Shown here piece by piece: positions 22,146 through 33,985 of a DNA stretch of 64,000 nucleotides (its first letter is position 1; each line of letters opens with the position of its first letter). This stretch comes from Wyeomyia smithii (taxonomy: Eukaryota > Arthropoda > Insecta > Diptera > Culicidae), in NCBI RefSeq assembly GCF_029784165.1, contig NC_073695.1, positions 13,515,286 to 13,579,285 of the forward strand, written 5' to 3'. A program made the position numbers and the translations under genes. Below the pieces are notes generated by a model that saw only the letters and a list, made by a program, of their open reading frames with translations, ran no database searches and had not been told where the DNA came from.

Positions 22146-22425
22146 AACTATGAGTGGGAAAATTTCACATGTATTTAGCTTTTGCGTTGTTCGTGGTTGA
22201 AAAAAAGGTTTCGGTATGCTACCTTACCAGGGTCGCGATACCTACATCCTGCTGATGGGGCTGCCATCTTAGGTGTAGCTGACGGGATACAGCATTCCAT
22301 AATTCAGCCGCCCGCTTCGGGTCGGACGCTGTTGTACGCCGCCCCTAATACACAGCCGCGTACGAACCCTTCCCAGTCAGCAGACAACAATAGTTTCCAC
22401 CGGGGGTTGGTTACCCGATCTCCGC
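22146..22425. other. Short unassigned stretch between RT relics and the TTACTC element
   Basis: GC-richer than its surroundings (for example CCGCCCGCTTCGGGTCGGAC). No motif, RT signature or element end was recognised. Confidence 0.4.
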
Positions 22426-23345
22426 TACACGCTCGGCCATTTTTACTCTAAATCGAGTAAAATATGACTCAGTTTCGTTAAAAGTGGATCTACCCTAAAT
22501 AGAGTAATCATGTTGTTACTCACTTTTGAGTAGCCCTAGTATATGTCAAACAGAGTACTACTTACTCATTTCAAACACAGCAAGAATTAGGCAAACTGAG
22601 TAACTGTTACTCAGTTTCGTAAAATTGACGTTCCTACGCAAGGGAAAATGACTGGAATTTCGGAAATTCAAATTTGAAAACAACATAAGAAGCATCGCAT
22701 AAATGTTATAGATTTATTTGGTTAATAAAGTTTACATTTCATATCATTTCCACATCTTCCGCATTGATTGCCTCGCGGAAAGAAGCGGCTATTTTGTTTA
22801 CGGTTATGCGGCAGCTGTGATCTAAAGTTTTATACAGAACGCATCTTAAAAAATCCATAATCATGCTTAAGCTAGTTGGAATTTTTATTCCAAACACACT
22901 GTAGGCTTTGTAGAAGGTGTCTATGGCATGTAATGATGCCCCGGAACCAGAATCCCGCATGAAGGAAGATGACAACGAAATCCTTCAATAATGATTATTA
23001 TTTATTTTAAAAAAAAATTATTCAAATAGCTTACCTTTCAATTTATAACACGTCTCGGCGTCTACTTTAGCTGCAATTTTATCCATTTCGGTTCTTTTAG
23101 CAAATTTTACTCCTTTATTTCACTTCACAAATTAGGTTCTGCACATCCAATCACGAAATTGGCGTTTGAATCGCGGAAAATAAAATGAGCAGTTACTCAA
23201 AAATGAGGAAAATAGAAGAATACGTAAACTGAGTTTAAGTTACTCAGTTTCGTTAATTAAAGTTACTCATTTTTTGACATTTTTAATTAAAATACGAAAG
23301 TGAGTACCTTTTACTCAATTTAGAGTAAAATTGAACGAGCGTGTA
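22426..23345. mobile_element. 920-bp terminal-inverted-repeat element rich in TTACTC/GAGTAA motifs
   Basis: The ends TACACGCTCG (22426-22435) and CGAGCGTGTA (23336-23345) are inverted repeats. The similarity continues inward (TTTTACTCTAAATTGAGTAAAA-type sequence, then ACTCA.TTTCGTT) for about 45-50 bp. TTACTC/GAGTAA and CAGTTTCGTTA recur many times within about 200 bp of each end, like subterminal transposase-binding sites. The centre has a minus-strand open frame of about 79 codons. No flanking duplication is evident. Superfamily unknown. Confidence 0.7.
22739..22975 (-). other. Candidate coding segment inside the TTACTC element
   Basis: The minus strand is open for about 79 codons (SSSFMRDSGSGASLHAIDTF.. 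to ..SFREAINAEDVEMI), of plausible composition. A separate ATG at 23087-23085 opens MDKIAAKVDAETCYKLK and runs into a GGTAAGC donor-like site. However, joining that donor to the AG before the longer frame puts the two out of phase. It is either a decayed gene or chance. Function unknown. Confidence 0.3.
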
Positions 23346-23389
23346 AGGTTACTCATATCCCGGTCCTCGTGAAGGTTGGGATAGGAGTT

Positions 23390-24440
23390 GCTGGACAGAG
23401 GTGAATCACCACCATTTGCCGTAACGTTGGATGGGCTGAAGCAGGGGGATGCGCTCTCTAACTTACCATTCAACATCGCCCTTGAAGGTGCAGTACGTAG
23501 AAACTCTGCCAAAACGAAGTACTTGCGAACGTGGGAGCCCTCGTGTTGTTGGTGCTGAGATGGAGATAGATGGGGAACGATTTGAAGTGGTAGACGAATT
23601 CGTTTATCTTGGTACGCTTGTGAAATGTGACGACGATATGAGCCGTGAAGTAAAACGACGAGTTGCAGCTGCGATCAGGGCCTTCTACGGACTATGCAAC
23701 CAGCTATTGTCCCGTAGTTTGCGAACTCGCACATAACTAGTGCTGTATAGGACGCTGATACTCCCGGTGGCCCTTAAAGGACATGAAGCATGGACGCTGA
23801 AGGAAGCTGATCAACAAGTGCTCGGAGGTTCTGAGCGTAAAGTTCTGCGATCGATACTTGGCGGTAAACTGGAAGATGGACCGGTGCAGGAAGTCTTTGT
23901 TGGTGAACAGCAGGGCGATTTTCGAGTGGGACAATCTACAATGTCCCAGAACATGCAGACACACTGTCGGTTTCTAGACTTCAAGGCGGCGTATGATTCA
24001 GCAAAACGCAACGAGTTGTGGCAGATAATACTTGAACTTGCTGTTCAACATAGCCGCAAAATACAAAGGGCAAGTGTGCAGGAGAGCAGCACCATCATGA
24101 CGAAATCTAACGTGCTTCTTGGCTTCACCGACGACATCGCAATTGTTGGTGTTAATCGTAGAGCTGTGGAGTTAGCCTTAACGGCTCTCAGAAGGAAAGC
24201 TGCGAAAATTGTACTCACAATCAACACTGCCGAAACGAAATACATGGTGGCTGGAAGAGGCCGTGGATGTCCTACGGGCGTTGGTGCTACGGTGGTGATG
24301 GATAGAGATACTTTCGAAGTGGTTGCTGAATTTGTTTATCTTGATACACTCGTGAAGTGTGATAACGAAGTGAGCCTCTAGGTGAGAAGATGGATTGCGG
24401 TAGTGAACAGGGCCTGTTACGGATTGCGTAATCAGCTTAG
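23390..24440 (+). pseudogene. Two overlapping RT relics, LKQGD-signature family
   Basis: The first part reads LDGLKQGDALSNLPFNIALE (motif B, about 23420-23480). It continues with MEIDGERFEVVDEFVYLGTL, VKCDDDMSREVKRRVAAAIR, then MLYRTLILPVALKGHEAWTL and a FERKVLR-like C-terminal stretch. From about 23970 a second copy starts again at motif A (FLDFKAAYDSAKRNELWQII). It then passes straight to LGFTDDIAIVGVNRRAVELA (motif C) and repeats FEVVAEFVYLDTLVKCDNEV. The order shows two separately truncated copies placed end to end in the same orientation. Confidence 0.7.
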
Positions 24441-25937
24441 GTCCCGCAGCCTAGAGATCAGCATGAAATTTGCGCTCTTGTGTAACTGACTTTTTACTCT
24501 ACAGTCTGTACCGAGAAAGCTCAGTAGCAAGAGACCCTGTGACGATGGTCCCAGGATCGGCTTACTACTGGGTAATCAGCGGGGCTTCGCGATCAACGGT
24601 GCGGACTACTTTCACCTTGTTATCCGGGCTTTTGTGGTATTGAATTTGTATTTAAAAGCAACTCATTGTGTGAAAAACTATTTTATTAAAAGTAACTATT
24701 TTTAGCGGGGAAATTGAGTATTTTATTTATCTTTTCTATTGTAAGTCTGTATGTGTGTGGGTGTGGGCTGATGACCGGTACGTACCGCTGCTTGAGTTGA
24801 CGCTGCTGCTGCTCGGTGTGGGCGACGCTGCTGTGGCGTGATGCTTCGCTTCGTTGCTGCAGTGGTTAACGACAGAGGGGTGGGTTGAGGAACAAACGCT
24901 GGCTATGCTTTCTCTTCTGGTCTTCCCTCTTTGACGGAGACCGACAGGTCCAGGACGATACCGGAGTGACCGTGCCAAGAGGGGTAAGTCCTCCTTTACG
25001 GTGATGGCGCTAAGCCAGAGGACGATCGCTGGTCCTTTACGGGTTAGACGTAGCGTGCATCCAGGGCTCGCTAGGCCGGTCGTGCGCTGGTTTGGCCGTA
25101 TACCACGGTCTAAAACACGTCCACTTGGTCGATTAACGGTCCGCAACAACTCCTGTTGCCACTGACAACTCGTACAAGAACTCTTCTAATTTTCTAGATT
25201 TCAACGTTAAGCACACGACTACCAGATACTATCTGATGATGGCTGGCAATTTGGGCTAGCAAGAAGGCTCTTCGCGCTCTTTTTTTCCGCCAATCTTTCT
25301 CGATGGATGCGTGATATTTCGCGCCTCAATTAATTTGACACCCATCTGTATAACAGCTTTCCTCCCCTCAACAAATCTGTCATACTAGATGGGTGCTGCC
25401 CATTTTACCACCCGCTTATACCCACTGTGTGATGTTTATATTGTTCAGTGTGCTTACAATTTTTGGTATTTTTACTTATTTTTATTTTGATTTACCCTAC
25501 TAACCTTTTTTTTTACAAACAACATTAACATACCAATACATTTTACTAACCCTACTTATGATAACCCTTAAATATTACGTGAAAGTATGACTAAACATTT
25601 GAGCACAAATAAAAATCATACTGGATTCTCTAACCGATGGTTACACTTGTGTACGGGTGAGGGTTGTGAAGTTAAAATATAAAAAATAAAACTATCAGGA
25701 AAATGAGAAAAGTCACACCCACTTTCTAGAATTATTGAGGGGCAAAAGAGCAAAAAGTGCTTTGGACGCAGAACTGCAAGAATCCGTTGGAAACTGACTG
25801 AGTTTCAAGCATTTTAATTCGGACAAATCTTCATGACGCTTTCGGTATTTTAATTTAGACCCCCATTCCTCGAAAAGTTTTCACCGCCATTCTTCAAAAG
25901 TTTTCATGGTGATCGAATTGAAAGATCTCAAACCATA
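24441..25937. other. Unassigned stretch between RT relics and I-like copy C/D
   Basis: The 137-codon minus-strand frame at 24736-25149 is low-complexity Ser/Thr/Arg-rich with a (TH)n run from a TGTGTGTGGG tract. I do not consider it a gene. No repeat boundaries could be fixed here. Confidence 0.45.
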
Positions 25938-25947
25938 AATATTTCAC
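25938..25947 (-). repeat. Target-site duplication at the 3' side of I-like copy C/D
   Basis: AATATTTCAC, followed on the plus strand by a T13 run; partner at 37141-37150. Confidence 0.7.
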
Positions 25948-26249
25948 TTTTTTTTTTTTTATTCTAATTATTATTAATAAAATAAAGGCCCAATCGCAGA
26001 GAGCATAACGGGGCCGGAATTTCTGTTGGAGTAGGGAAAAGCCTGCTTGAGTAGAATCAATAAATATTTCTGCTCAAACAGGCATAAAAACCCCTTTCAT
26101 CTTTTCATATATAACAATACAATTACAAATAAATAACAAATCACAGCACTTAAAACTAGAAAATCTTCAAAAATATGATTCTTGCAGCTTTAATAGTCCA
26201 AAATAATGAATTCAGGAGCATTCACATTGAGCCCGTTGAGCACATAAAA

Positions 26250-28553
26250 TCTGAAAAGAAAACAAAAATGTACAAAATAGGAACATCAATGAATTTAAGA
26301 AAGGAATATAGAAGACGCATATAAGGGAAATCTAAATTTGCTAAGACATCACGAACAGGGACATTTGGTTGTTTATTCCGAGCTTTAAGAGAATTTTTTA
26401 AATTCGATTTAGCTTCACGATATAACGGACATGACCAAACAACATGTTCAATATCGTGGTAACCCTCGTCACAGGTGCAAAGGTGATCCTCTGTGAGTCC
26501 TATACGACGAAGGTGAGCATTGAACCAGTAATTTGGACATAAGCTGAGACATCACACAAATGAAAACGACCTACGTCCAATTTCTGGAACCAAGGTCTTA
26601 AAGAAACTTTAGGAATAATGGAATGACACCATCTTCCTAGTTCCCCATTGTCCCAAGAATTTTGCCAGTTCATGAGCGACCCTCGACGTATAGAACCAAA
26701 AAATTCATTAAATTGAATAGGTCTTTCATATATATCACCATGTACCGCGCCGAACTTAGCTAATGAATCTGCCATCTACCTGGCATCATCTAAAATAAGT
26801 TAGAATCAAACGTATCTAATGAGTAAATATTATTTGAAGAATGTGATGCAGGGTTAAAATTTTGAGACTTGTAATTGAAATATACAGTCACGAAACGAGT
26901 TTGAGATTGAAGTTCCACAAGTCTTTCAAAGTTATTTATTATCATTGGGTTTAAAATTTCACTTTTCACAAGAATGCGAGAAGCGATAATTAAGAAACGT
27001 TCTTTTAAGGGGAGAACGCCCGCTAATACTTCTAAACTCATTGTATGAGTTGAGTGCATACAACCTAAAGCAATGCGCAAACAGCGATACTGTATTCGTT
27101 CCAGTTTTATTATATGAGTTTTTGCGGCAGAACAAAAACAAAAACATCCGTATTCCAGTACTGATAGAATTGTAGTTTGATAAAGTTTAATAAGGTCCCA
27201 TGGGTGCGCTCACCACCATAAACCAGTTATTGTGCGCAAAAAGTTAACTCTTTGTTGACATTTTTGAATTAAATATCGAATATGACTTTTCCAAGTGCAT
27301 TTTGAGTCAAACCAAACACCAAGATATTTGTGAACTAAAACTTGAGCTATGGGTTCTCCCACTAACATAAGTTGGAGCTGAGCTGGTTCATGTTTTCTAG
27401 AAAAAACCACGAATTCAGTTTTTTCAACTGAAAATTCTATACCTAATTGTATCGCCCAATTGGTTAAGTTGTTCAAGGTATCTTGTAAAGGTCTTTGTAA
27501 ATCGGATGCCCTGGGACCTGTGGCAGAAATCACACTATCATCAGCAAATTGTCTAATAGTACATGAATTTGCCAAACAGGCATCAATATCATTAACATAA
27601 AAATTGTAAAGTAGTGGACTTAAACATGAACCCTGTGGAAGACCCATGTAACTTAATCTAAACGCTGACAAACTACCATGAGAAAAGTGCATATGTTTTT
27701 CTGATAATAGATTGTATAAAAAATTATTGAATTTGGGAGGAAGTCCTTTTTGATGAAGTTTATCAGAAAGGACATTTATAGAAACAGAATCAAAGGCTCC
27801 TTTAATGTCTAGGAATACAGAAGCCATTTGTTCTTTTTGAGCAAATGCAAGCTGGATTTCTGTTGAAAGTAATGCAAGACAGTCATTTGTTCCTTTAGTT
27901 CTACGAAAGCCAGACTGGGTATGTGATAATAAATTATTACTTTCGACCCAATGGTGTAAACGATATAAAATCATTTTTTCGAATAATTTACGAATACAGG
28001 AAAGCATCGCAATCGGACGATATGAATCATGATTAGAATCAGGTTTCCCAGGTTTTTGGATAGCAATTACCTTTACTTGTTCCCAGTCATGTGGAATGAT
28101 GTTTAATTCAAAAAAATTGTTGTATAAATCTAACAACAGTTTTTAGCATTGTCAGGTAAATTTTTCAGTAAATGAAATTTAATTTTATCTAGACCAGGGG
28201 CATTATTATTGCAAGTAAGAAGGGCAGTAGATAGTTCGGTAATTGAAAATGGTAGTTCCATTACTGATTGTTCAGAAAAAACATCACGAGTAATTTTTTG
28301 AGCAGAAACAGTGTCTGGACAAACTTTTATTGCGAAATTTAATATCCATTGATTTGAATATGCTTCATTTTCATTAGCCACAACTCGACTTCTCATTCTC
28401 CTAGCAGTGTTCCAAAGAGTACTCATGGATGTTTCTCTAGAAAGCTCATTAACAAAACGTCGCCAATAACTACGTTTTTTGGCTTTGATCAAGTTTTTGA
28501 ACATGGATTCTAGCTTTGTATATCGTACAAAGTCTTCGATTTTTTTCTTTTTT
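26250..28553 (-). pseudogene. ORF2 3' half (RT and C-terminus) of I-like copy C/D
   Basis: RT is well preserved: RPIAMLSCIRKLFEKMILYR, FLDIKGAFDSVSINVLSDKL (motif A), GLPQGSCLSPLLYNFYVNDI (motif B), RQFADDSVISATG (motif C). Breaks are a frameshift near 28130-28136, TGA at 27210-27212 after ITGLWW, and a deletion near 26770-26790. The deletion joins ..LDTFDSNLF directly to ADSLAKFGAVHGD, removing about 120 residues that hold most of the RNase H active site. Another frameshift follows near 26530, after which a CTCDEGYHDIEHVVWSCP motif remains. Confidence 0.85.
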
Positions 28554-28565
28554 CCGAAAAACCTT
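28554..28565 (-). repeat. Target-site duplication at the 3' side of I-like copy B
   Basis: CCGAAAAACCTT next to the T-run that is the element's A-tail; partner at 34434-34445. Confidence 0.9.
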
Positions 28566-28940
28566 TTTTTTTTTTTCTTCACATAACATTTATTTGACAC
28601 GGCACAAATACAATTTAATGTTTAACGGCGCCAATTATATCTGATGACTTAAAAACTAAAGCAAATTTTTTATCCTCGCTGCCGACTACGAGCTGAAATT
28701 AAGTCTAACTTAAAACTAGCATGGGATTTCCAATCAGTGTTTTGTTGTTCAATGGTCGTCTGATAATCGTCGAATGGCATGTATGGATTCGTTCTGCTGA
28801 GCCACGATGTCGTGAGTTGGGACAGAGGCTCGTAGTCCTTGGGTCCTGGTTCTATTGTGCGGGGTCTGGTTGCTGGTTTTGTGCTTAAGGTTCAAACGTG
28901 TTCTTGTCGTTTTGTTGGGTGTAGACGGAGGGGAACGGGA
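28566..28940 (-). other. 3' UTR and A-tail of I-like copy B
   Basis: Non-coding region after the ORF2 stop, sharing AATTGGCGCCGTTAAACATT and AAATAAATG with copy A and ending in an A-tail (T-run 28564-28576 on the plus strand, broken by a single C). Confidence 0.75.
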
Positions 28941-31900
28941 CTAGACTGGGGCGTGGATGGATTTCAGGAAAACGTATATAAGGGACATGTAGGATAGGTC
29001 ACGGCTCGCCAAGACATCACGAACAGGAACAGCCGGCTGTCTACCCTCGGCCTGCAGGGAAGCTATTAATTTAGACCTGGCGTCACGGTGTACAGGGCAT
29101 GACCAAACCACATGCTCTATGTCGTGATAACCTTCACCACAGGCACAGATACCACTTTCCCCGAGCCCAACACGACGGAGATGCGCGTCAAATCTATAGT
29201 GATTGGACATAAGCCGGGACATCACGCAAATGAAATCCCGACCTACATCCAACCCCTTGAACCACGGGTTCGTCGATACTTTGGGGATTATGGAATGTAA
29301 CCACCTTCCCAATTCCCCTCTGGTCCAAGCATTTTGCCAACTGATGATCGTATTCTGACGTACAAGTGCGAAAAATTCATTAAAGGCAATTGGTCTTTCA
29401 TAAATATCACCGTTTGTTGCGCCCACCTTAGCCAAAGAGTCCGCTTTCTCATTACCCGGTATCGAGCAGTGAGAAGGGACCCACGCTAAGGTAATCTGAG
29501 TAGATTTTTCGGATAAAGCACTCAGATGTTCCCGTATTTTCCCCAGGAAATACGGAGAGTGCTTAACATCTTTCATCGATCGGAGAGCCTCAATGGAACT
29601 GAGACTGTCCGTAAAGATGAAATAATGGTCCGTGGGCATTTTTTCGATAATCCCTAGGGTGTACTGAATTGCAGCTAATTCTGCGACGTAAACAGAAGCA
29701 GGATTATCGAGCTTATGGGAGACGGTTAAATTGTTATTGAAGATACCGAAGCCAGTGGACCCATCAAGAAGTGATCCGTCAGTGTAGTACATATTGTCGC
29801 AGTTGATGTTTCGATATTTATTGGAAAAAATTTTAGGGATCTGCTGCACGCGTAAATGATCCGGGATTCCACGAGTTTCTTCTATCATGGATGTATCGAA
29901 AAACACAGTAGAATCAGAAGTATTTGATAAGTCGACACGATTTGGAATATTCGAAGAAGGGTTAATATTTTGGGACATGTGATTGAAATACAATGTCATA
30001 AAACGGGTTTGAGAATGAAGTTCGATTAACCTTTCAAAATTTTCAATCACGGGACGGTTCAAGACCTCACATTTGATTAGAATACGAGAAGACAGGCTCC
30101 AGAAGCGGTTTTTCAATGGTAGTACTCCAGCTAAAACCTCCAAACTCATCGTATGGGTCGACTGCATGCAACCTAAGGCGATACGCAAACAACGATATTG
30201 TATTCGCTCCAGTTTGATCAAATGTGTGTTTGCTGCGGAGCGGAAGCAGAAACACCCGTATTCAATAACAGACAATATCGTTGTTTGGTAAAGCCTTATA
30301 AGGTTTCCTGGATGGGCTCCCCACCATTGTCCGGTTATTGTACGAAGAAAATTCACTCTTTGTTGACATTTTTTCATCAGATACCTCACGTGACAACCCC
30401 AGGTGCCTTTAGAGTCGAACCAGACACCAAGATATTTGTGTACCAAAACCTGAGAAATCGTTTTACCCATTAATTGTGTTTGAAGCTGAGCAGGTTCATG
30501 CTTCCTAGAAAAAACTACTATCTCAGTCTTCTCCGGAGAGAATTCGATACCTAGCTGTAAAGCCCAAGCAGACAAATTGTCCAAGGTATCTTGCAATGGT
30601 TCTTGCAAATCGGCAGCTTTGGCTCCTGTAACAGAGATTACACTGTCGTCTGCAAGTTGTCTTATCGTGCATGAATTTGCCAGACATTCGTCGATGTCAT
30701 TTACATAAAAGTTGTAAAGAAGGGGGCTTAAACATGAGCCCTGGGGAAGACCCATGTAGCTAATGCGAAAAGTTGCCAAATCGCCATGCGTAAAATGCAT
30801 GTGCTTTTCGGACAACAAATTGTGCAAAAAATTGTTCAAAATTGGAGAAAATCCTTGTCGGTGAAGTTTACCCGAAAGAATGTCAATAGGAATCAAAAGC
30901 CCCCTTAATGTCCAAGAACGCAGACGCCATTTGTTCTTTACGAGCATACGCCAGCTGAATATCTGTTGAAAGCAACGCAAGACAATCATTCGTCCCTTTG
31001 GCACGGCGGAAGCCAAATTGAGTTTCTGATAGTAGACCATTTGATTCGACCCAGTGGTCTAAACGACGGAGTATCATTTTTTCCATCAATTTCCGGATAC
31101 AGGATAGCATTGCAATCGGCCTATAAGAGTTGTGATTAGAAGCTGGTTTCCCTGGTTTTTGGATGGCGATCACCTTCACTTGCCTCCAATCCTGCGGTAC
31201 AATGTTTTGCTCCAGGAACTTATTGAACAAGTTCAACAAGCGCCTCTTCGCATTGCCGGGTAGATTCTTCAACAAGTTGAATTTGATTCTATCTAACCCA
31301 AGCGCGTTATTGTTACAGGACAGGAGGGCAACTGAAAATTCTGCCATCGTAAAAGGTGATTCTATCGCGTCGTGGCCCGGAGACGCATCACGAACAATAT
31401 TTTGCTCAGGAACAGAGTCCGGACATACTTTCCTGGCAAAATCAAATATCCACCTACTTGAAGACTCCTCGCTTTCGTTGACCGTTACGCGATTCCGCAT
31501 TCTTCGGGCTGTGTTCCAAAGAGTGCTCATCGATGTCTCCCTCGACGTCTCGTTCACGAACCGACGCCAATATCCACGTTTCTTTGCTTTAGCCAAGCTT
31601 TTAAGCTTGGTATCAAGCTCCGAATACCGTAAATAGTCGCCAGGTATACCTCCCGTCTGGTAGGCCTTAAACGCGTCGGATCTTTGCGTGTAGACATCGG
31701 AGCACTCTTGGTCCCACCACGGAGTGGGAGGCCGTTCTTTGATCGTTACGCCGGGATATTTCTTCGTTTGGGCTTGCAACGCGGCGTCGAGAATCAAGCC
31801 CGCGAGGAGGTTGTATTCTTCAAGTGGTGAATGATGTTGAATCGACTCGACCGCTTTTGAAATCATTTCCTCGTATAACTTCCAATCGACATTTCGTGTG

Positions 31901-32622
31901 AGGTCATACGGAATGTCAATTGGTCGCATGCGAGTTGAACCGTTATTAATTGAAATAAGAATAGGCAGATGGTCGCTACCGTGAGGATCGAGGATTACCT
32001 TCCATGTGCAATCCAACCGTAGCGACGTCGAACATAAGGATAGATCCAAAGCGCTTGGGCGCGCTGGAGGTTTCGGGATACGTGTCATTTCACCGTTGTT
32101 TAAAATAGTCATGTCGAAGTCATCGCAAAGGTTATAGATTAAAGAGGAGCGGTTATCATTGTATGGGGAACCCCAAGCCACGCCATGAGAGTTGAAGTCT
32201 CCCAAAATCAAACGTGGCGAGGGAAGAAGTTCTATTAAATCAAAGAGCAGCCGTTGCCCAACCTGTGCTCTGGGGGGAATATATATTGAGGCAATACAAA
32301 GCTCTTTACCTTGTATTGTCATTTGACATGCGACAACTTCGATGCCTGGAATCGAGGGGAGGTTAATACGATAGAAAGAATAGCACTTTTTAATCCCTAA
32401 AAGTACTCCTCCATATGGGGTGTCTCGATCAAGGCGAATAATATTAAAATCATGGAAGTTGAGATCAATATTTGAAGTGAGCCAAGTTTCACAAAGGGAA
32501 AATGCATCGCATTTGTTTTTATTTATCAAAACTTTAAACGAATCAATTTTTGGTAAAATACTTCTACAATTCCACTGTAAGACAGAGATAGAATCCTTCA
32601 GATTGGGAGATGAATTAGGCAT
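28941..32622 (-). pseudogene. ORF2 endonuclease-RT-RNase H, I-like copy B, one 5-bp deletion
   Basis: The start is the ATG at 32622-32620 (MPNSSPNLKDSISVLQWNCR), inside the ORF1 stop overlap, rather than the upstream in-frame ATG at 32643. The order is endonuclease (LILGDFNSHGVAWG, GSDHLPILIS), RT (RPIAMLSCIRKL, FLDIKGAFDS, GLPQGSCLSPLLYNFYVNDI, QLADDSVISVTG), RNase H (YYTDGSLLDG, VAELAAIQYTL, FTDSLSSIEAL, HCSIPGNEKADSLAK) and a CACGEGYHDIEHVVWSC motif. A 5-bp deletion at 30888/30889, just after motif A, shifts the frame; copy A still has those bases. With the missing bases the frame would be 1229 codons. No other break is visible. Confidence 0.92.
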
Positions 32623-33985
32623 CGAAGGATACAATCGCTGCAAGGAGAGGCCATTGGGCAGTCAACTGCTTCAAAAATGATCTAACTGTTGGGAGGAATG
32701 CTGTAAGAAAAATTTTAATTGGATCGGGTACATTGAAAGTTTCAAAAATCCAGTCCACAATGTCAGAAAATTTCACTAATCCAGAGTTTGTTTCATCAAC
32801 TGGGAGTGTAAAAGGAGCAACTGGGGTTTTAGATGTTCCTGGCAGTGCTGGGAGCTCCTTCTGGGACTTTAAATTTGCCAGCCCAGGAGGAGTTTGCTTC
32901 GGTTTTTCCGCAGCACTGTTTGGTTTGTTTGTAACTTTCATTTCACTTTGAGAAATCTTAGGACCTTTTCTGGGAAGTTTAGGAGAGGAAATTTTTTTCC
33001 TCTTTCTAGACTCCCCAGGATTGGCGTAAGATGCTCCCGCTGGTGAATCGTCAGAATCGGTTTCATCAGAGGACAACAGATCGAAGGGGTTCGAAGTAAC
33101 GGGAGAAGTGGTAACGGTCTTCTTCAGCATGTCAGCGTAGGAACGCTTTGAACGCTCTTTGAGAGACCGTTTTATTTTATCCCTGCGCTGCATGTACACC
33201 GCACATGTCGAGAGCTCATGCAGATTTTCTCCGCAGTGAATACACTTTTCAGCGTTAACACTGCAAGAATCTTCCGCATGAGACTCCCCACACTTGCCAC
33301 AACGTGCCTTATTGCAGCAGTAGGCGGCTGTATGGCCTAACTGCTTGCAATTCAGGCAGTTCATGGCGCGGGGCACGTAGGGCCTCACAGGGAGACGAAC
33401 CCGGTGGATCGAGACGTGGCTTGGTAGTGCAGACCCGGCGAACGTAACTTGAAACGAGTCTGACGGAGTGTATACTGTTTTGCCACCGATGATCGATGCT
33501 GACCGCAATTGCTTGCAGTCGAGCACCTTTACTTCGGGACACGTTTTGTTCTTAAAGCACCCTTTGGCACTTTGCAGTATACACTCGACGGACAGACTCG
33601 AATCGGTTATGACACCGTCGATCTCCACGTCTCGTGCGGGTATGTAAACGCGATACTCGCGTGTGAAGAGCTCAGAGCAAGCTATATCGTTGGCCTCCTT
33701 CAGGTTACCGACCACGACACGGAGCTTGTTAGGCCGGACCTTGGAAATTTCGGTCACGCCCTTGTACTCCTTCGTCAGGTCTTTAGAAATCTGCAAGAGG
33801 TTCAACTTTTTCGATTTCGGTCCTGCCTTTGGCCGAAAATAAACAGTATAGCTGCCCTGGGCTCCGTCTGGGTAAAGCCTGGGGCGAGGGGGGACTGAAG
33901 AATGAACAGGGGAGGGGGTAACAGAAGGGTCAGGGTCAGAGGGGTTCGGGGATGGTGGTGCGGGAGGCGAGGGATCTACATCCAT
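32615..33985 (-). CDS. ORF1 protein (gag-like RNA-binding, three zinc knuckles), I-like copy B
   Basis: An uninterrupted 456-residue frame starting MDVDPSPPAPPSPNPSDPDP. It should coat the element RNA in a ribonucleoprotein with ORF2. Residues 1-40 are a Pro/Ser/Asp-rich leader. About 85-125 contains RPNKLRVVVGNL and FTREYRVYIPARDVEIDGV. The knuckles are C210-x2-C213-x4-H218-x4-C223, C229-x2-C232-x3-H236-x4-C241 and C248-x2-C251-x4-H256-x4-C261. A Lys/Arg-rich segment (RRDKIKRSLKERSKRSYA) follows and suits RNA binding. The C-terminus is hydrophobic (FLKQLTAQWPLLAAIVSFDA). The stop overlaps the ORF2 ATG by 8 nt. Confidence 0.9.
   Translation of the reverse strand: MDVDPSPPAPPSPNPSDPDPSVTPSPVHSSVPPRPRLYPDGAQGSYTVYFRPKAGPKSKKLNLLQISKDLTKEYKGVTEISKVRPNKLRVVVGNLKEANDIACSELFTREYRVYIPARDVEIDGVITDSSLSVECILQSAKGCFKNKTCPEVKVLDCKQLRSASIIGGKTVYTPSDSFQVTFAGSALPSHVSIHRVRLPVRPYVPRAMNCLNCKQLGHTAAYCCNKARCGKCGESHAEDSCSVNAEKCIHCGENLHELSTCAVYMQRRDKIKRSLKERSKRSYADMLKKTVTTSPVTSNPFDLLSSDETDSDDSPAGASYANPGESRKRKKISSPKLPRKGPKISQSEMKVTNKPNSAAEKPKQTPPGLANLKSQKELPALPGTSKTPVAPFTLPVDETNSGLVKFSDIVDWIFETFNVPDPIKIFLTAFLPTVRSFLKQLTAQWPLLAAIVSFDA

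Noticed and set aside
24736..25149. 137-codon minus-strand open frame
   Set aside because: Low-complexity Ser/Thr/His-rich with a (TH)n end from simple sequence, no domain and no splice or promoter context.
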